Below, one piece after another: positions 36,501 to 44,139 of a stretch of DNA of 49,372 bases. The number at the start of each line of letters is the position of its first letter. Within the stretch, counting starts at the first letter, position 1. This DNA comes from JAZSMJ01 sp045535815 (GTDB taxonomy: Bacteria; Bacillota; Clostridia; Oscillospirales; CAG-272), in assembly GCA_045535815.1 (NCBI GenBank), contig JAZSMJ010000039.1:1-49372 (forward strand). Direction: 5' to 3'. Both the position numbers and the translations under genes were made by a program. The notes under the pieces are model-generated. The model did not search any database. It was not told the DNA's origin and was given only the letters and a program-made list of their open reading frames with translations.

Positions 36501-39500
36501 TAACTGCATCCATAGCATACTGTAGTGTTACGTAACCAATGTTACCTATGGTTGCAACTGAACCTTCAGCAGGAACGAGTTTAGCATATCCGGTAACTTC
36601 ATCAACATCACCGAAACTTGTTCCGAGGGTAAGAAGAGCTTCATTTGTACCGTTTATTGCTGCCGCGTTGAAGCTACCTCCTGTAATAGAACCGGCAAGT
36701 GCACTAGCATCTGAACAACCAATTTTTCCATTGAAAGTACCGCCCGAAAAAGAAGCGGATGTGACAGTTTTTGCTTCCCCTGTATTTGTCATAAATATGG
36801 AGGATGCATCGCCGGGGCTGGGTGTAAATGAACCGCCTGATACTGTTATTGTAGTATCTCCCTGATTGGGCTGGAGCCATACTTGACCCTGAAAAACACC
36901 GCTATTGATTATAAGAGCGCCGGAATTGATACGAACTGAACGATATGTGGGAGTGTTTATAAATCCGCCATTTATTGTAGTGGATACAGCACCGCCACCC
37001 TGCTGAATAGCGCAGTACATATGTACAACGTTTCCTGCGGAATTCTGCGCACCGAGGTGTTCAATAGTACCGCTTTCTACTGTCAACGTGCCGTGGTTTG
37101 AAATAGTGTACGAACCCCAACCAAAGGTTGAGTCACCTGCACTTGTGTCAGTAAAGCTTATCTTACCTTCGCCAACGGAATCCTTTATTGTAAGCGAACC
37201 CTTGTTATTTATCATTGAATAGGATTTTGTGCATTCCAATGACTGGCTAACTGTATATCCGCTGAGATCAAGTGTAACAATATCATCATCAGCTATTGTA
37301 AGAGTTTCGGTAAGAGTTACGTTATCAATTAATGTTATAGTATCGCCTGCAACTGCATTGTCTATAGCTGCCTGGAGAGAAGAGAACTTAACGCCGTTTA
37401 TTGCGGCAACGTACTTAGTTACTGTAATTACTCCGTCGTTTACGGTAACGTCAACGTTTTCGTTTCCGCTGAACGATTCAGAAATGCTCTCGGGAGTAAC
37501 GCCGGATTTTTCAACTATAGTAACCTCACCGGATTCAACGTACTGGATATCAGCAACACTTCCTACGAGGTTGTTGTTACGTGTAACTGTTTCCTTAGCT
37601 GCTGCTGCGTGCTCTTCGGGTGTCGGGCTCGAAGAAGGCATATCTGCAGCTGCTATAACAACGTCAAGATCAGCGGGATACTTTTCTGTATTCCATGAGT
37701 TTTCTTCAACTTCAGTGTTCATTTCTTCAGCACCTGCGTTAACGAAACCAACGATGGGTGTGTCAACCTTTGTACCTTCGAGATAAACTTCGCCGTCGAA
37801 GTAGTTATTGCTGAAAGTGCTTCCGTTATAGCCGTGACCGCCAACACCTGCGATACCGCCAACGCCGAAGTACCAGTTGCTTGTAGCGGCGATGTCGCCC
37901 TTAACGTAGCAGTTTACAGCTGTCGTACCTTCTTGACCGTTACCGATTATACCGCCCGCCCAATACGTAGCGGTGATGTTACCGATAACAGAGCAATCGT
38001 ACGCACGGCAGTCGCCTGCACCTGCAATACCGCCGGACTGGTTTGTGCTGTTGACCGAGCCTGTGAAGTGACAGTTGTCAAATCTTGTATAAACGTGACC
38101 AACGATACCGCCGGTGTGCTTGCCGCCGTTTACGGTAGCGTTTACAGTTACGTCCTTAACGTAACCAACGTATACCTGACCTGCAAGAGTACCGGTGTAC
38201 TGACCGCCGGTAATGTTTGCGTTTGTGATGGTAAGATTCTGAACGCAGGGTGTAACCGTGTTTGTCATTGCAGAATCGTTGATATAACCGAAGAAGCCGG
38301 TATACTGGGGAGCTGACGTGATGGTAAGGTTGGAAATTGTCTGACCGTTACCGTCGAAGAATCCCTGGAACTTGTTTGTGCCGTTTCCGATGGGAGTCCA
38401 ATCAGCCTCGCTTGCGAGGTCGATGCTTGCTGTAAGCTTTACGTGCTTACCGTTATACGTATTACCTGCGTTTACGTCATCACGGAAATACTTGAGCTCT
38501 TCAAGATTGCTGATAAGATAAGGATCTTCAACTGTACCTGTTCCCTTGGGAACTACGCTGTAGTTCTCAACAGTTACGCTGTCAGTAGAAGCAACTGTGC
38601 TGTCTGTTCCAACGTTTTCAACCTTTTCGACTGTGAGGTTTGCAGCTGTTCCGGAAACGGAAGCCTCTGTAGTACCTACGCCGTAGTCAAGAAGAATATC
38701 TGCATTCTGACCGAGCTTGTTAGTAACCGTACCTTCAAAGGTTACGTTGCTTACCGTAAGAGCCGAAGCAGCGCCGTCAACAGACGAAAGAACTCTTATA
38801 GGAGCTGAGTAATCGTATTCGGCTGTTCCGCAATTTGTAAAGGAACAATCTGAAATGATTATGGTCTGTGTTCCTGCAACCTTGTGGTTAAGGTTAACGG
38901 GAACGTCAGTATTAGAAAAATCAACGTTGTTGAGAGTTACCGTTCCGTTCGCATTGGTGTAGACCTTGCAGTTTCCACCGGTGTTGCTTGTGTATGAGCA
39001 GTTATTAAGTGTAACGTTATTTACGCCGGAGGTACCGGATATGTAAATACGGCTCATGTTCAAGCAATCGTTAAATACGAGATTAACGGTATTGGCTGTG
39101 GTACGCTGACCCCATGCACCTGAACCGTTCAAGGCATTGACCGTGAGGGTAATGTCAGAAACGATACCTTCGCATGCGTTTGCACCGTTGTGACACCACT
39201 TGTAGGTGTCAACTTCAAATTCCTGCTCGCCGGCAGAAACGTACGCACCGTTACCGTAAACGGTAAGAGTGGAGCAAACGTGTCCGTGTGTCATTGTTCC
39301 TACGTCAGCGCCGGGCTTGCAGTAGAGAACGCTTTTGCCGGTCAAATGAATGCCTTCCAAGGCTTTGACCATTGTGGGATAGAAATTCTCACCGTCGTAA
39401 ACGGTGTTTTCGCCAAAGGAATCTTCTGTGATCCCCTCGGGAAGAGTGATGTCTGCTTCCGCCATTACTGAGAATGACATAGCGGCCATTACGATACAAA

Positions 39501-39531
39501 TGGCAAGCAGACTAAGTAAAAACTTTTTCAT
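33586..39531 (-). CDS. Giant SLH-domain surface protein with beta-helix and GLUG modules
   Basis: 1981 residues. The start at 39531 follows a very strong ribosome site (AGGAGGAG); a longer frame to 39606 is only leader read-through. Parts, in residues of the mature frame: signal peptide 1-24; pectin-lyase-like beta-helix repeats, about 60-310; GLUG-type repeats, about 330-600, with GGIVGHV, GGIAGAG and GGIIGNG; further right-handed beta-helix, about 715-1240 and 1290-1500; two InlB-like beta domains, about 1635-1715 and 1728-1800; and three C-terminal SLH domains, about 1807-1850, 1866-1912 and 1925-1980 (FADVSADAWYFEDV, FTDVVADEWYSDAI). SLH domains bind the cell-wall polymer, so the long arm is displayed outside. 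Adhesion or glycan binding is likely; no catalytic residues are obvious. Confidence 0.9.
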   Translation of the reverse strand: MKKFLLSLLAICIVMAAMSFSVMAEADITLPEGITEDSFGENTVYDGENFYPTMVKALEGIHLTGKSVLYCKPGADVGTMTHGHVCSTLTVYGNGAYVSAGEQEFEVDTYKWCHNGANACEGIVSDITLTVNALNGSGAWGQRTTANTVNLVFNDCLNMSRIYISGTSGVNNVTLNNCSYTSNTGGNCKVYTNANGTVTLNNVDFSNTDVPVNLNHKVAGTQTIIISDCSFTNCGTAEYDYSAPIRVLSSVDGAASALTVSNVTFEGTVTNKLGQNADILLDYGVGTTEASVSGTAANLTVEKVENVGTDSTVASTDSVTVENYSVVPKGTGTVEDPYLISNLEELKYFRDDVNAGNTYNGKHVKLTASIDLASEADWTPIGNGTNKFQGFFDGNGQTISNLTITSAPQYTGFFGYINDSAMTNTVTPCVQNLTITNANITGGQYTGTLAGQVYVGYVKDVTVNATVNGGKHTGGIVGHVYTRFDNCHFTGSVNSTNQSGGIAGAGDCRAYDCSVIGNITATYWAGGIIGNGQEGTTAVNCYVKGDIAATSNWYFGVGGIAGVGGHGYNGSTFSNNYFDGEVYLEGTKVDTPIVGFVNAGAEEMNTEVEENSWNTEKYPADLDVVIAAADMPSSSPTPEEHAAAAKETVTRNNNLVGSVADIQYVESGEVTIVEKSGVTPESISESFSGNENVDVTVNDGVITVTKYVAAINGVKFSSLQAAIDNAVAGDTITLIDNVTLTETLTIADDDIVTLDLSGYTVSQSLECTKSYSMINNKGSLTIKDSVGEGKISFTDTSAGDSTFGWGSYTISNHGTLTVESGTIEHLGAQNSAGNVVHMYCAIQQGGGAVSTTINGGFINTPTYRSVRINSGALIINSGVFQGQVWLQPNQGDTTITVSGGSFTPSPGDASSIFMTNTGEAKTVTSASFSGGTFNGKIGCSDASALAGSITGGSFNAAAINGTNEALLTLGTSFGDVDEVTGYAKLVPAEGSVATIGNIGYVTLQYAMDAVKEGETITLLSDLELTTTLNLDNGVSFTLDGNGKKITNNGATNTALMVGNSGIADDATEADPTYTIANAIFDGWTTAHVVRVQGVNAVIDNCTFQNTNQTSGAAIVSFTYANGTVKNSLFQDNTAVLGIDFNSNSTKATSGSVTLTVENCEFINNNFTAIGALYYHRGAEATVTGCEFTDNTCAMAPVFMGLDGQGAKVADSTFTNNTAANADTVFVEGACEISGIDESALNAVAKIGNVYYGFISEALKGAQEGDTVQLLPGEIEEETIKMPAELKDVTILGAEGKATTIKNTTIMAADGNSISYEGLTFDGIVFDNSNIVLTGWRASAKFSDITVTNCEFNNIVRNTNQAAVHVNVNTETEPVNGFTFTNNVINGVSGASNSGVYLQATGEILFDNNVISNVAFRPMIVNVSDKDGGADTLTITNNTFSGSPAGRLQALGTGSGTDNVELTVNENIFSDITDAQQICFWSFNEETTTNDFTDNYYSVDIAANPSKIYYNGSAEDIEDLDNIGVYPLYTRLNEDGTIDKTSSIDAPVACIDGVYYNTVEGAAEANPDEEELVIDLNDDIVVSTELDLITVGATLNQGDYTIVLTGAGVITSPTPLNVVPDVDHALIVEGNDEIGYTYTVTTTKYNANIVNASGSGMYLQDTVIEITADAPAQGMRFDRWEVVSGGIRVTNIYASTTTFTMPANDVEIKALYKIDSTGSLGGGAVIRTVSVVASASEGGSITPTGSTQVNVGSDIVYIITPAAGYEIADVVVDGVSVGAVSEYAFRTVRAAHTISASFTKIEVAPESPFADVSADAWYFEDVMYAYENDLMIGTGDDVFSPDVALNRAMIVTILWRLEGSPIVDSDVDFTDVVADEWYSDAISWASKNGIVLGYGNNTFGPMDAVTREQAVAILHRYAIYKGADEAVTPMIPAYDYSVWFENDIIWADLSGLLDGFGSDMEDMTKEASRAEIAAMLRRFCQE

Positions 39532-39587
39532 TTTTCTCCTCCTAAAACAAAATGAAATGTTTTGATATATTTTGTTTGCGTATTGTT

Positions 39588-39728
39588 GAACGGCTTTTGC
39601 CGCCATATTTGTGGACCGCCGTTCAGCAGAACTTTACGCAAACGATTGTGTTCTGCTGTATGTTGCTTTTCCGGGAAAAGCTGCGGTTCGTGCTGTTAGC
39701 TTGCATTATCCTTGCGGATATGCAAGCT
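39588..39728 (-). promoter_or_regulatory. Structured 5' leader of the SLH surface-protein gene
   Basis: Four hairpins in a row, read on the minus strand. First, a 13-bp stem with one bulge and a GCAA tetraloop (39698-39728). Second, GCTTTTC-3-GAAAAGC (39665-39681). Third, CAGCAGAAC/GTTCTGCTG (39624-39658). Fourth, GAACGGC/GCCGTTC enclosing smaller pairs (39588-39624). The leader is about 240 bases from the promoter to the start codon. It does not fit the c-di-GMP, cobalamin or other riboswitch patterns I know. Confidence 0.5.
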
Positions 39729-39778
39729 TTACCCGCTGTTGTACGGGCATGAAATGATAATACTCACTTCATTATAAT

Positions 39779-39807
39779 ATAATATCATAAGTATTACCCT
39801 AGGTCAA
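39779..39807 (-). promoter_or_regulatory. Sigma-A promoter of the SLH gene
   Basis: Minus strand TTGACC (39807-39802), 17-base spacer, TATTAT (39784-39779), placing the transcript start near 39772. Confidence 0.7.
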
Positions 39808-39980
39808 GGTTATTTTCAAATGTTTAGTGCCTAAAACTAATTTTTATAATATTTCAACAAAAATAAATTTACTTTATGTTCAATATTACATCAAAAATTT
39901 TTGCTTTTTAGTGTCCTGCCACGTTTTTTATAAAGGGAGGGGCTACTGTGATTTTGTAAAATAAAATTGTGCACAAACTA

Positions 39981-40009
39981 TTGAATTTGCACAAAAAATA
40001 TGGTATTAT
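39981..40009 (+). promoter_or_regulatory. Sigma-A promoter of panT-coaX
   Basis: TTGAAT (39981-39986), 17-base spacer, TATTAT (40004-40009). The leader then has hairpins CAGCC-GATA-GGCTG and TCCCGC-AAA-GCGGGA before the ribosome site AGGAGG. Confidence 0.6.
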
Positions 40010-40085
40010 ATTTCTAACAGCCGATAGGCTGAAATATGTTTGCGTTGCATCCCGCAAAGCGGGAGTGACAGCAGGAGGTTTTATT

Positions 40086-40688
40086 ATGAACAGAAATGAG
40101 AATATCCGCAAACTGACCGTTCTTGCCATGCTGACTGCACTCGTTGTGGTCGTACAGATCATCTGTACGCTTATCAAGTTCGGTCCTTTTTCAATTACGC
40201 TTGCATTAACGCCAATCATTATCGGTGCCGCCCTTTACGGTCCCGGTGCAGGAGCTTTTCTCGGCTTTGCATTTAGCTTAGTGGTCTACATAACCGGTCT
40301 TATGTCCATGGACGGCGGCTTCATTCTTATGATGATGCAGTATAATGCGATAGGTACTACGTTTATCTGCCTCTTTAAAGGAACGGCGGCAGGCTTCGTA
40401 GCAGGCTGGCTCTACAGAATTATCGGCAAAAGATCAAAGACTGCGGCTTCGCTTGTGACGAGCGTTGCGGCACCTGTAGTAAATACCGGACTTTTTGCAC
40501 TTGCTATGCTTACCATCTTTTACGGCTTCCTCTCGCAGAATACCACGGAAGAATATACCAATCCCGTCGGACTTTTATTCCTTTCATGGATAGGCGTTAA
40601 CTTTATCGTTGAATTTATATCAAACGTTGCTCTTGCAGGAGTTATAACCCGTGTCGTTGAATATGCGACAAGCAGCAAGAGAAGGTAA
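40086..40688 (+). CDS. panT: ECF transporter S component, probably for pantothenate
   Basis: 200 residues, about five to six membrane segments, the size of an ECF S component. It opens NENIRKLTVLAMLTALVVV, the family's coupling-region start, and contains ALTPIIIGAALYGPGAGAFLGF. The S component binds a vitamin and works with a shared ECF energy module, not encoded here. The next gene, 4 bases away, is a pantothenate-kinase homologue, so pantothenate is the likely ligand. The ATG at 40086 follows AGGAGG; a longer frame from 39969 runs through the promoter. Confidence 0.85.
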   Translation: MNRNENIRKLTVLAMLTALVVVVQIICTLIKFGPFSITLALTPIIIGAALYGPGAGAFLGFAFSLVVYITGLMSMDGGFILMMMQYNAIGTTFICLFKGTAAGFVAGWLYRIIGKRSKTAASLVTSVAAPVVNTGLFALAMLTIFYGFLSQNTTEEYTNPVGLLFLSWIGVNFIVEFISNVALAGVITRVVEYATSSKRR

Positions 40689-40692
40689 AAAT

Positions 40693-41472
40693 ATGATACT
40701 TGCTTTCGTTATTGGAAACGACGAGATAGTATTCGGATGTATGGGAGAGGGCGGAGAAGAGCTTTTCAGAACGGTCCTTTCCACCGACGCAAGACGTACT
40801 GCTCATGAATATGCGGTAGCACTTGACGCATCCTTCAGAATGAACGGGATAACCGCATCAGAGCTTGATGGAGCGATATGTGCATCGGTCATGCCCGGCG
40901 TTACCGAAAAGGTGCGGGATGCGGTAAAGCTTCTGTGCGGCAAAACGCCCTATCTTATCGGGGGCGGTATCAAGATAGGACTTGATATACGCACCGATAA
41001 TCCCAAGGAGCTCGGCGGAGACCTGGTTGCCGCCGCAGTCGGCGCTGTCGCAAAATATCAGCCGCCGCTTATAATAATAGATTTTGGAACGGCAACCGTT
41101 TTTTCTGCGATAGACGCAAAGGGAGCGTTTATAGGATGTGCTATTTCTCCCGGGGTGTCGGTATCCTCGTCTGCGCTCAGCAGCGCAGCAGGACTTCTGC
41201 CCAGCATATCGCAATCCCGTCCGGGAAAATGCATAGGAACGCAGACAGTCGAGAGTATGCAGAGCGGTCTTATATACGGAGTTTCCGCAATGATAGACGG
41301 TATGACCGACAGAATGTCAAGGGAGATGGGCTGCACTCCGCAGCTTATTGCCACCGGTAACGGTGCGTCCGATATTTTGCCCTACTGCCAAAAGGAAATA
41401 AAGGAAGATCAGTCTCTTGCTCTGTACGGCCTTTGGCTGATATACGATAAAAACCGCAAAAAGAAGAAATAA
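40693..41472 (+). CDS. coaX: Type III pantothenate kinase homologue with altered phosphate motif
   Basis: 259 residues of the CoaX/ASKHA fold. Conserved parts: LIIIDFGTATVFSAID (canonical second phosphate motif), GCAISPGV, and TVESMQSGLIYG. Departures: the N-terminal DxGNT phosphate motif reads VIGND, with V6 for the Asp and D10 for the Thr, and the GxDR motif reads GGDL (D110 kept, R lost). Canonical enzymes phosphorylate pantothenate, the first step of CoA synthesis. Context (panT upstream) supports a pantothenate role, but whether it is active is open. Confidence 0.85.
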   Translation: MILAFVIGNDEIVFGCMGEGGEELFRTVLSTDARRTAHEYAVALDASFRMNGITASELDGAICASVMPGVTEKVRDAVKLLCGKTPYLIGGGIKIGLDIRTDNPKELGGDLVAAAVGAVAKYQPPLIIIDFGTATVFSAIDAKGAFIGCAISPGVSVSSSALSSAAGLLPSISQSRPGKCIGTQTVESMQSGLIYGVSAMIDGMTDRMSREMGCTPQLIATGNGASDILPYCQKEIKEDQSLALYGLWLIYDKNRKKKK

Positions 41473-41501
41473 AAAAATGCTGTCCTTGGACAGCATTTTT
41501 T
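41472..41501. terminator. Bidirectional terminator between coaX and the sigG remnant
   Basis: Perfect 14-bp stem AAAAAATGCTGTCC / GGACAGCATTTTTT with a TT loop; it ends both converging units. Confidence 0.8.
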
Positions 41502-42018
41502 ACATCATTTTCCGTATTCGCTCAAGGGCGACCTTTTCAAGCCTTGATACCTGCGCCTGACTTATGCCGATCTCGTCGGCTATCTCCATCTGGGTCTTGC
41601 CTGCGAAAAAGCGGAGATTGATTATCGTGCGTTCACGCTCGCCAAGCTTTCTCAGCGCTTCGGTAAGGGCTATGTCCTCAAGCCACATCTCGTCCGTGTT
41701 GCTCTGATCGCTTATCTGATCCATAACGAAGATAGCGTCTGACGAGCCGCCGTCGTTGAAGATGGGCTCGTACAGCGATACCGGCTCAACTATCGCCTCA
41801 AGTGCGGCAGTAACCTCATCGGCCTTGCATTCTATATCGTTTTTGTTGAGATATGCGGTGATCTCCTCCACACTCGGCTCCTTTGAAGAGCTTTTTGAAA
41901 GCTGTTCTCTTGCAGAAAGCGCCTTGTATGCAAGATCACGCACCGAACGGCTGACTCTGATGGTATTATTATCCCTCAGATACCGCCTTATCTCACCTAT
42001 TATCATCGGCACGAGTGT
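41500..42018 (-). pseudogene. sigG: C-terminal part of a SigG-type sporulation sigma factor
   Basis: About 170 codons that match only the second part of SigG (normally about 257 residues). The match begins abruptly at VPMIIGEIRRYLRDNN, the end of region 2, and then covers region 3 and region 4 with NLRFFAGKTQMEIADEIGIS and QAQVSRLEKVALERI. The core-binding and -10-binding region 2 before it is missing. Just upstream are 15 unrelated bases and the terminator of the next gene; there is no ribosome site or promoter. So it is probably a broken gene, or the tail half of a gene split by rearrangement. An ATG at 42012 is the only possible start if it is expressed. Confidence 0.75.
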
Positions 42019-42032
42019 CCAATGTCGAAAAA

Positions 42033-42058
42033 ATCCGCACGGTAGCTGTCGTGCGGAT
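42033..42058 (-). terminator. Terminator of the NanA/sialidase unit
   Basis: 9-bp perfect stem (42033-42041 with 42050-42058) followed by T6 on the minus strand, between the sialidase-like gene and the sigG remnant. Confidence 0.75.
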
Positions 42059-42069
42059 ATATTTTTGCT

Positions 42070-43182
42070 TTATTTCAGCTGATCTATGCTGAATCTGCTG
42101 ACCTCTACGCCTTCCTTGTTTATTGAATATATAACGTACATATATCCGCCGTGCACAAGGGTGTGCGGATATCCGTATATACCGCCCTTTGCAAAGCCGT
42201 CAAAAATGATTTGGCGGTGCTCGTCACGGATTATATAGGTGCGGTCAAAGTTCTCGCCGTCCTCTGATACGCAGATCGAAAGCGGTATTCTGAAGCTTCC
42301 CGGAACGGGGCTTGACACTCCGTAGAATCTGCCGTCCTCAAGACGTCCGAAGTGAAACTTGCTTCCGCAGTCGGTATAGCCTGTCCTTTGAGGCTCTGAC
42401 CAGGAAGCGCCGTCGTCACGGCTCTCGGTATGCCAGAGCATATCTGAACAGCTTCTTAGCATCATGTGTATAACGCCATCGTCCGTCTGATAGAACGAGC
42501 CCTCGCATATCAGCGGAGCATCCCATCCGTTGTGCTTTGTAACGTGATGAATGCTCTCGGAATCGTCGCAGGGGGTATCCTCACCGAACGCATCCTTGTA
42601 AATTCCCGAAATTACGAATCCGTCTGCTCCGTTTGGATTGTCGGTATAAGGAAACATAACGTTTCCCGAGATAATAAGCCTTCCCGAAGCGGTCCTTTGC
42701 GGTCCGTGATTGGGAATGATGCTTATATCTATCTTTCTGGGCTCGCTAAAGCTTATGCCGTCCTTTGTTGTAACGTAGCCGAAGCCTCTCTTCTCGTGAT
42801 CCGCATCGGCAAACGGACGTGTCATATCATCGGTGAGCGATTCTTCCTTGTAATTATAGTGACCGAAATAGACGTTGAATATCTCACCGTCTGTGTAAAT
42901 TCCTGCGGCGGTAATGACCGTTCGTCTGTCTCCGATCATTTCGGGCGTTACGAGAGGATGCGGCGTCTGCCAATTTATACCGTCGTCAGACTGTGCTATC
43001 ATAACTCTCTGTCCGCAGTCGTCCTCGTTTACGGCTCCGTTTGACCATACGGCGTAAAATTTACCCTTGAAAAAGGTTATCGATGCGTGGTGCGAATACG
43101 AATGCCCCTCAACTGGTGTATAGACTACGCCTATATCGGATTTTAGCTTTTCTATAGGATAGGCAGTGCTATTGTTTATCAT
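42070..43182 (-). CDS. Sialidase-like (BNR/Asp-box) protein
   Basis: 370 residues, six-bladed propeller type. Asp-boxes: SDDGINW (65-71), SRDDGASW (254-261) and a weak SEDGENF (306-312). Also RRTVITAAGIY, HGPQRTASGRLIISG and a late GYPHTLVHGGYMYVIYS. There is no signal peptide or membrane helix, so it would act in the cytoplasm, unlike most exo-sialidases. It lies 15 bases after a NanA-like lyase gene, so both may process an imported sugar acid or glycoside. The substrate is inferred from the neighbour only. Confidence 0.75.
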   Translation of the reverse strand: MINNSTAYPIEKLKSDIGVVYTPVEGHSYSHHASITFFKGKFYAVWSNGAVNEDDCGQRVMIAQSDDGINWQTPHPLVTPEMIGDRRTVITAAGIYTDGEIFNVYFGHYNYKEESLTDDMTRPFADADHEKRGFGYVTTKDGISFSEPRKIDISIIPNHGPQRTASGRLIISGNVMFPYTDNPNGADGFVISGIYKDAFGEDTPCDDSESIHHVTKHNGWDAPLICEGSFYQTDDGVIHMMLRSCSDMLWHTESRDDGASWSEPQRTGYTDCGSKFHFGRLEDGRFYGVSSPVPGSFRIPLSICVSEDGENFDRTYIIRDEHRQIIFDGFAKGGIYGYPHTLVHGGYMYVIYSINKEGVEVSRFSIDQLK

Positions 43183-43197
43183 AGTATTCTCCTTCGG

Positions 43198-44124
43198 TCA
43201 TATGCCGAGCTTGTTTTCAATTTCGTCGGTCAGAAGCTTCATCTGACGCATACAGAACCTTGCGTATTCATTCATTTCACCGCAGTTGGGCACACGGACT
43301 ATCTCCTCTGTGGCAATGCCGCAGAGATTCATATGATACTTCGCAGTAGTCGGATAGGGAAGCTTTTCAATAAAGCTTGCCATACATATGGCAGCCTGTA
43401 CCAGCTCTGCCTTCTCGGGCTGAGTCTTGTAGTTTTGGCTGAGCCATGCGAAAAGCTTTGGGTGGTAGTTGCACATAATACCGCAGAACCCGTCAGCACC
43501 GTTCAATACCGATTCGAGAAGAGTCTGTGAATTGGCGTTCAGAAGCTTGAAGCCGCTTCCCTTGAGCTGAGCGCATCTCTTTTTCATCTCATTAACGTCA
43601 CAGCAGGTATCCTTCATATGAGTGAATCTTCCGGTGGATATGCACCAGTCGAGTATCTTCTCGGTAACAAGTCTTTTGTAGGGATAAGGGCACTCGTAAA
43701 GTCCGAGCTTTGCATCAGCGGGAAGACGTGAGATTATGTATTCAGCGTTCTTTATAAAAACGTCGTCACCCTCGTTTTTGGGGTCAAGGCGGTTTGTTAT
43801 CATGATAAGTGCGTCTGTGCCCGACTGATATACTGCGTTGAGCTCCTCTATCTGATCCTCAATTGAGTCGGATATATGCCCCGACGATACTACGGTAAAG
43901 GGGCGGTCTCCCGATGCCTCAAGCTCCTTTGCACGCTTGTATACAAGGCTGTTAAGCTTAACTCTTTCCTCAAGCGAAAGAAAGAATATCTCACTCGATT
44001 GGCATACTGCGAATATACCGTCAATACCTGCCTCATAGTACCAATCAACGTATTTGAGCGCAGTTTCGTAGTCAACGCTCCCATCCTTTTTGAAGGGAGT
44101 TATCATTGTGGTGAATATCTCCAT
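43198..44124 (-). CDS. DapA/NanA-family aldolase
   Basis: 308 residues, TIM-barrel of the dihydrodipicolinate synthase/N-acetylneuraminate lyase family. Schiff-base lysine in FTHMKDT (K171) and the catalytic Tyr in GLYECPYPY (Y143) are present. The GTTGE substrate loop typical of DapA is replaced by CQSSE (41-45), which points away from DapA and toward a sugar-acid lyase. Paired with the sialidase-like gene (15-base gap), a sialic-acid-like substrate is plausible but not proven. Confidence 0.85.
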   Translation of the reverse strand: MEIFTTMITPFKKDGSVDYETALKYVDWYYEAGIDGIFAVCQSSEIFFLSLEERVKLNSLVYKRAKELEASGDRPFTVVSSGHISDSIEDQIEELNAVYQSGTDALIMITNRLDPKNEGDDVFIKNAEYIISRLPADAKLGLYECPYPYKRLVTEKILDWCISTGRFTHMKDTCCDVNEMKKRCAQLKGSGFKLLNANSQTLLESVLNGADGFCGIMCNYHPKLFAWLSQNYKTQPEKAELVQAAICMASFIEKLPYPTTAKYHMNLCGIATEEIVRVPNCGEMNEYARFCMRQMKLLTDEIENKLGI

Positions 44125-44139
44125 TTTGTGCTCCTTTGA

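Larger units (their letters stand above)
39532..40085. other. 554-base gap between the SLH gene and panT
   Basis: Holds the structured 240-base leader of the SLH gene (39532-39771), its promoter (39779-39807), an AT-rich stretch without features (about 39810-39975), then the panT promoter and a short leader with two hairpins (40016-40065). No gene was found in it. Confidence 0.7.

Noticed and set aside
39531..39606. 25-residue N-terminal extension of the SLH protein
   Set aside because: The signal peptide and a strong ribosome site start at 39531; the extension is only leader read-through.
39588..39771. c-di-GMP or cobalamin riboswitch in the SLH leader
   Set aside because: The conserved core sequences (for example CGCAAAGCC with the GGUAGGUAGC part, or the B12 box) are not present; only the hairpins are.
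39969..40085. 39-residue N-terminal extension of the ECF S component
   Set aside because: It overlaps the promoter; the ATG at 40086 follows AGGAGG.
41500..42018. sigK-like skin element
   Set aside because: The break is similar in idea, but no recombinase gene, attachment repeat or N-terminal sigma half lies in this window.
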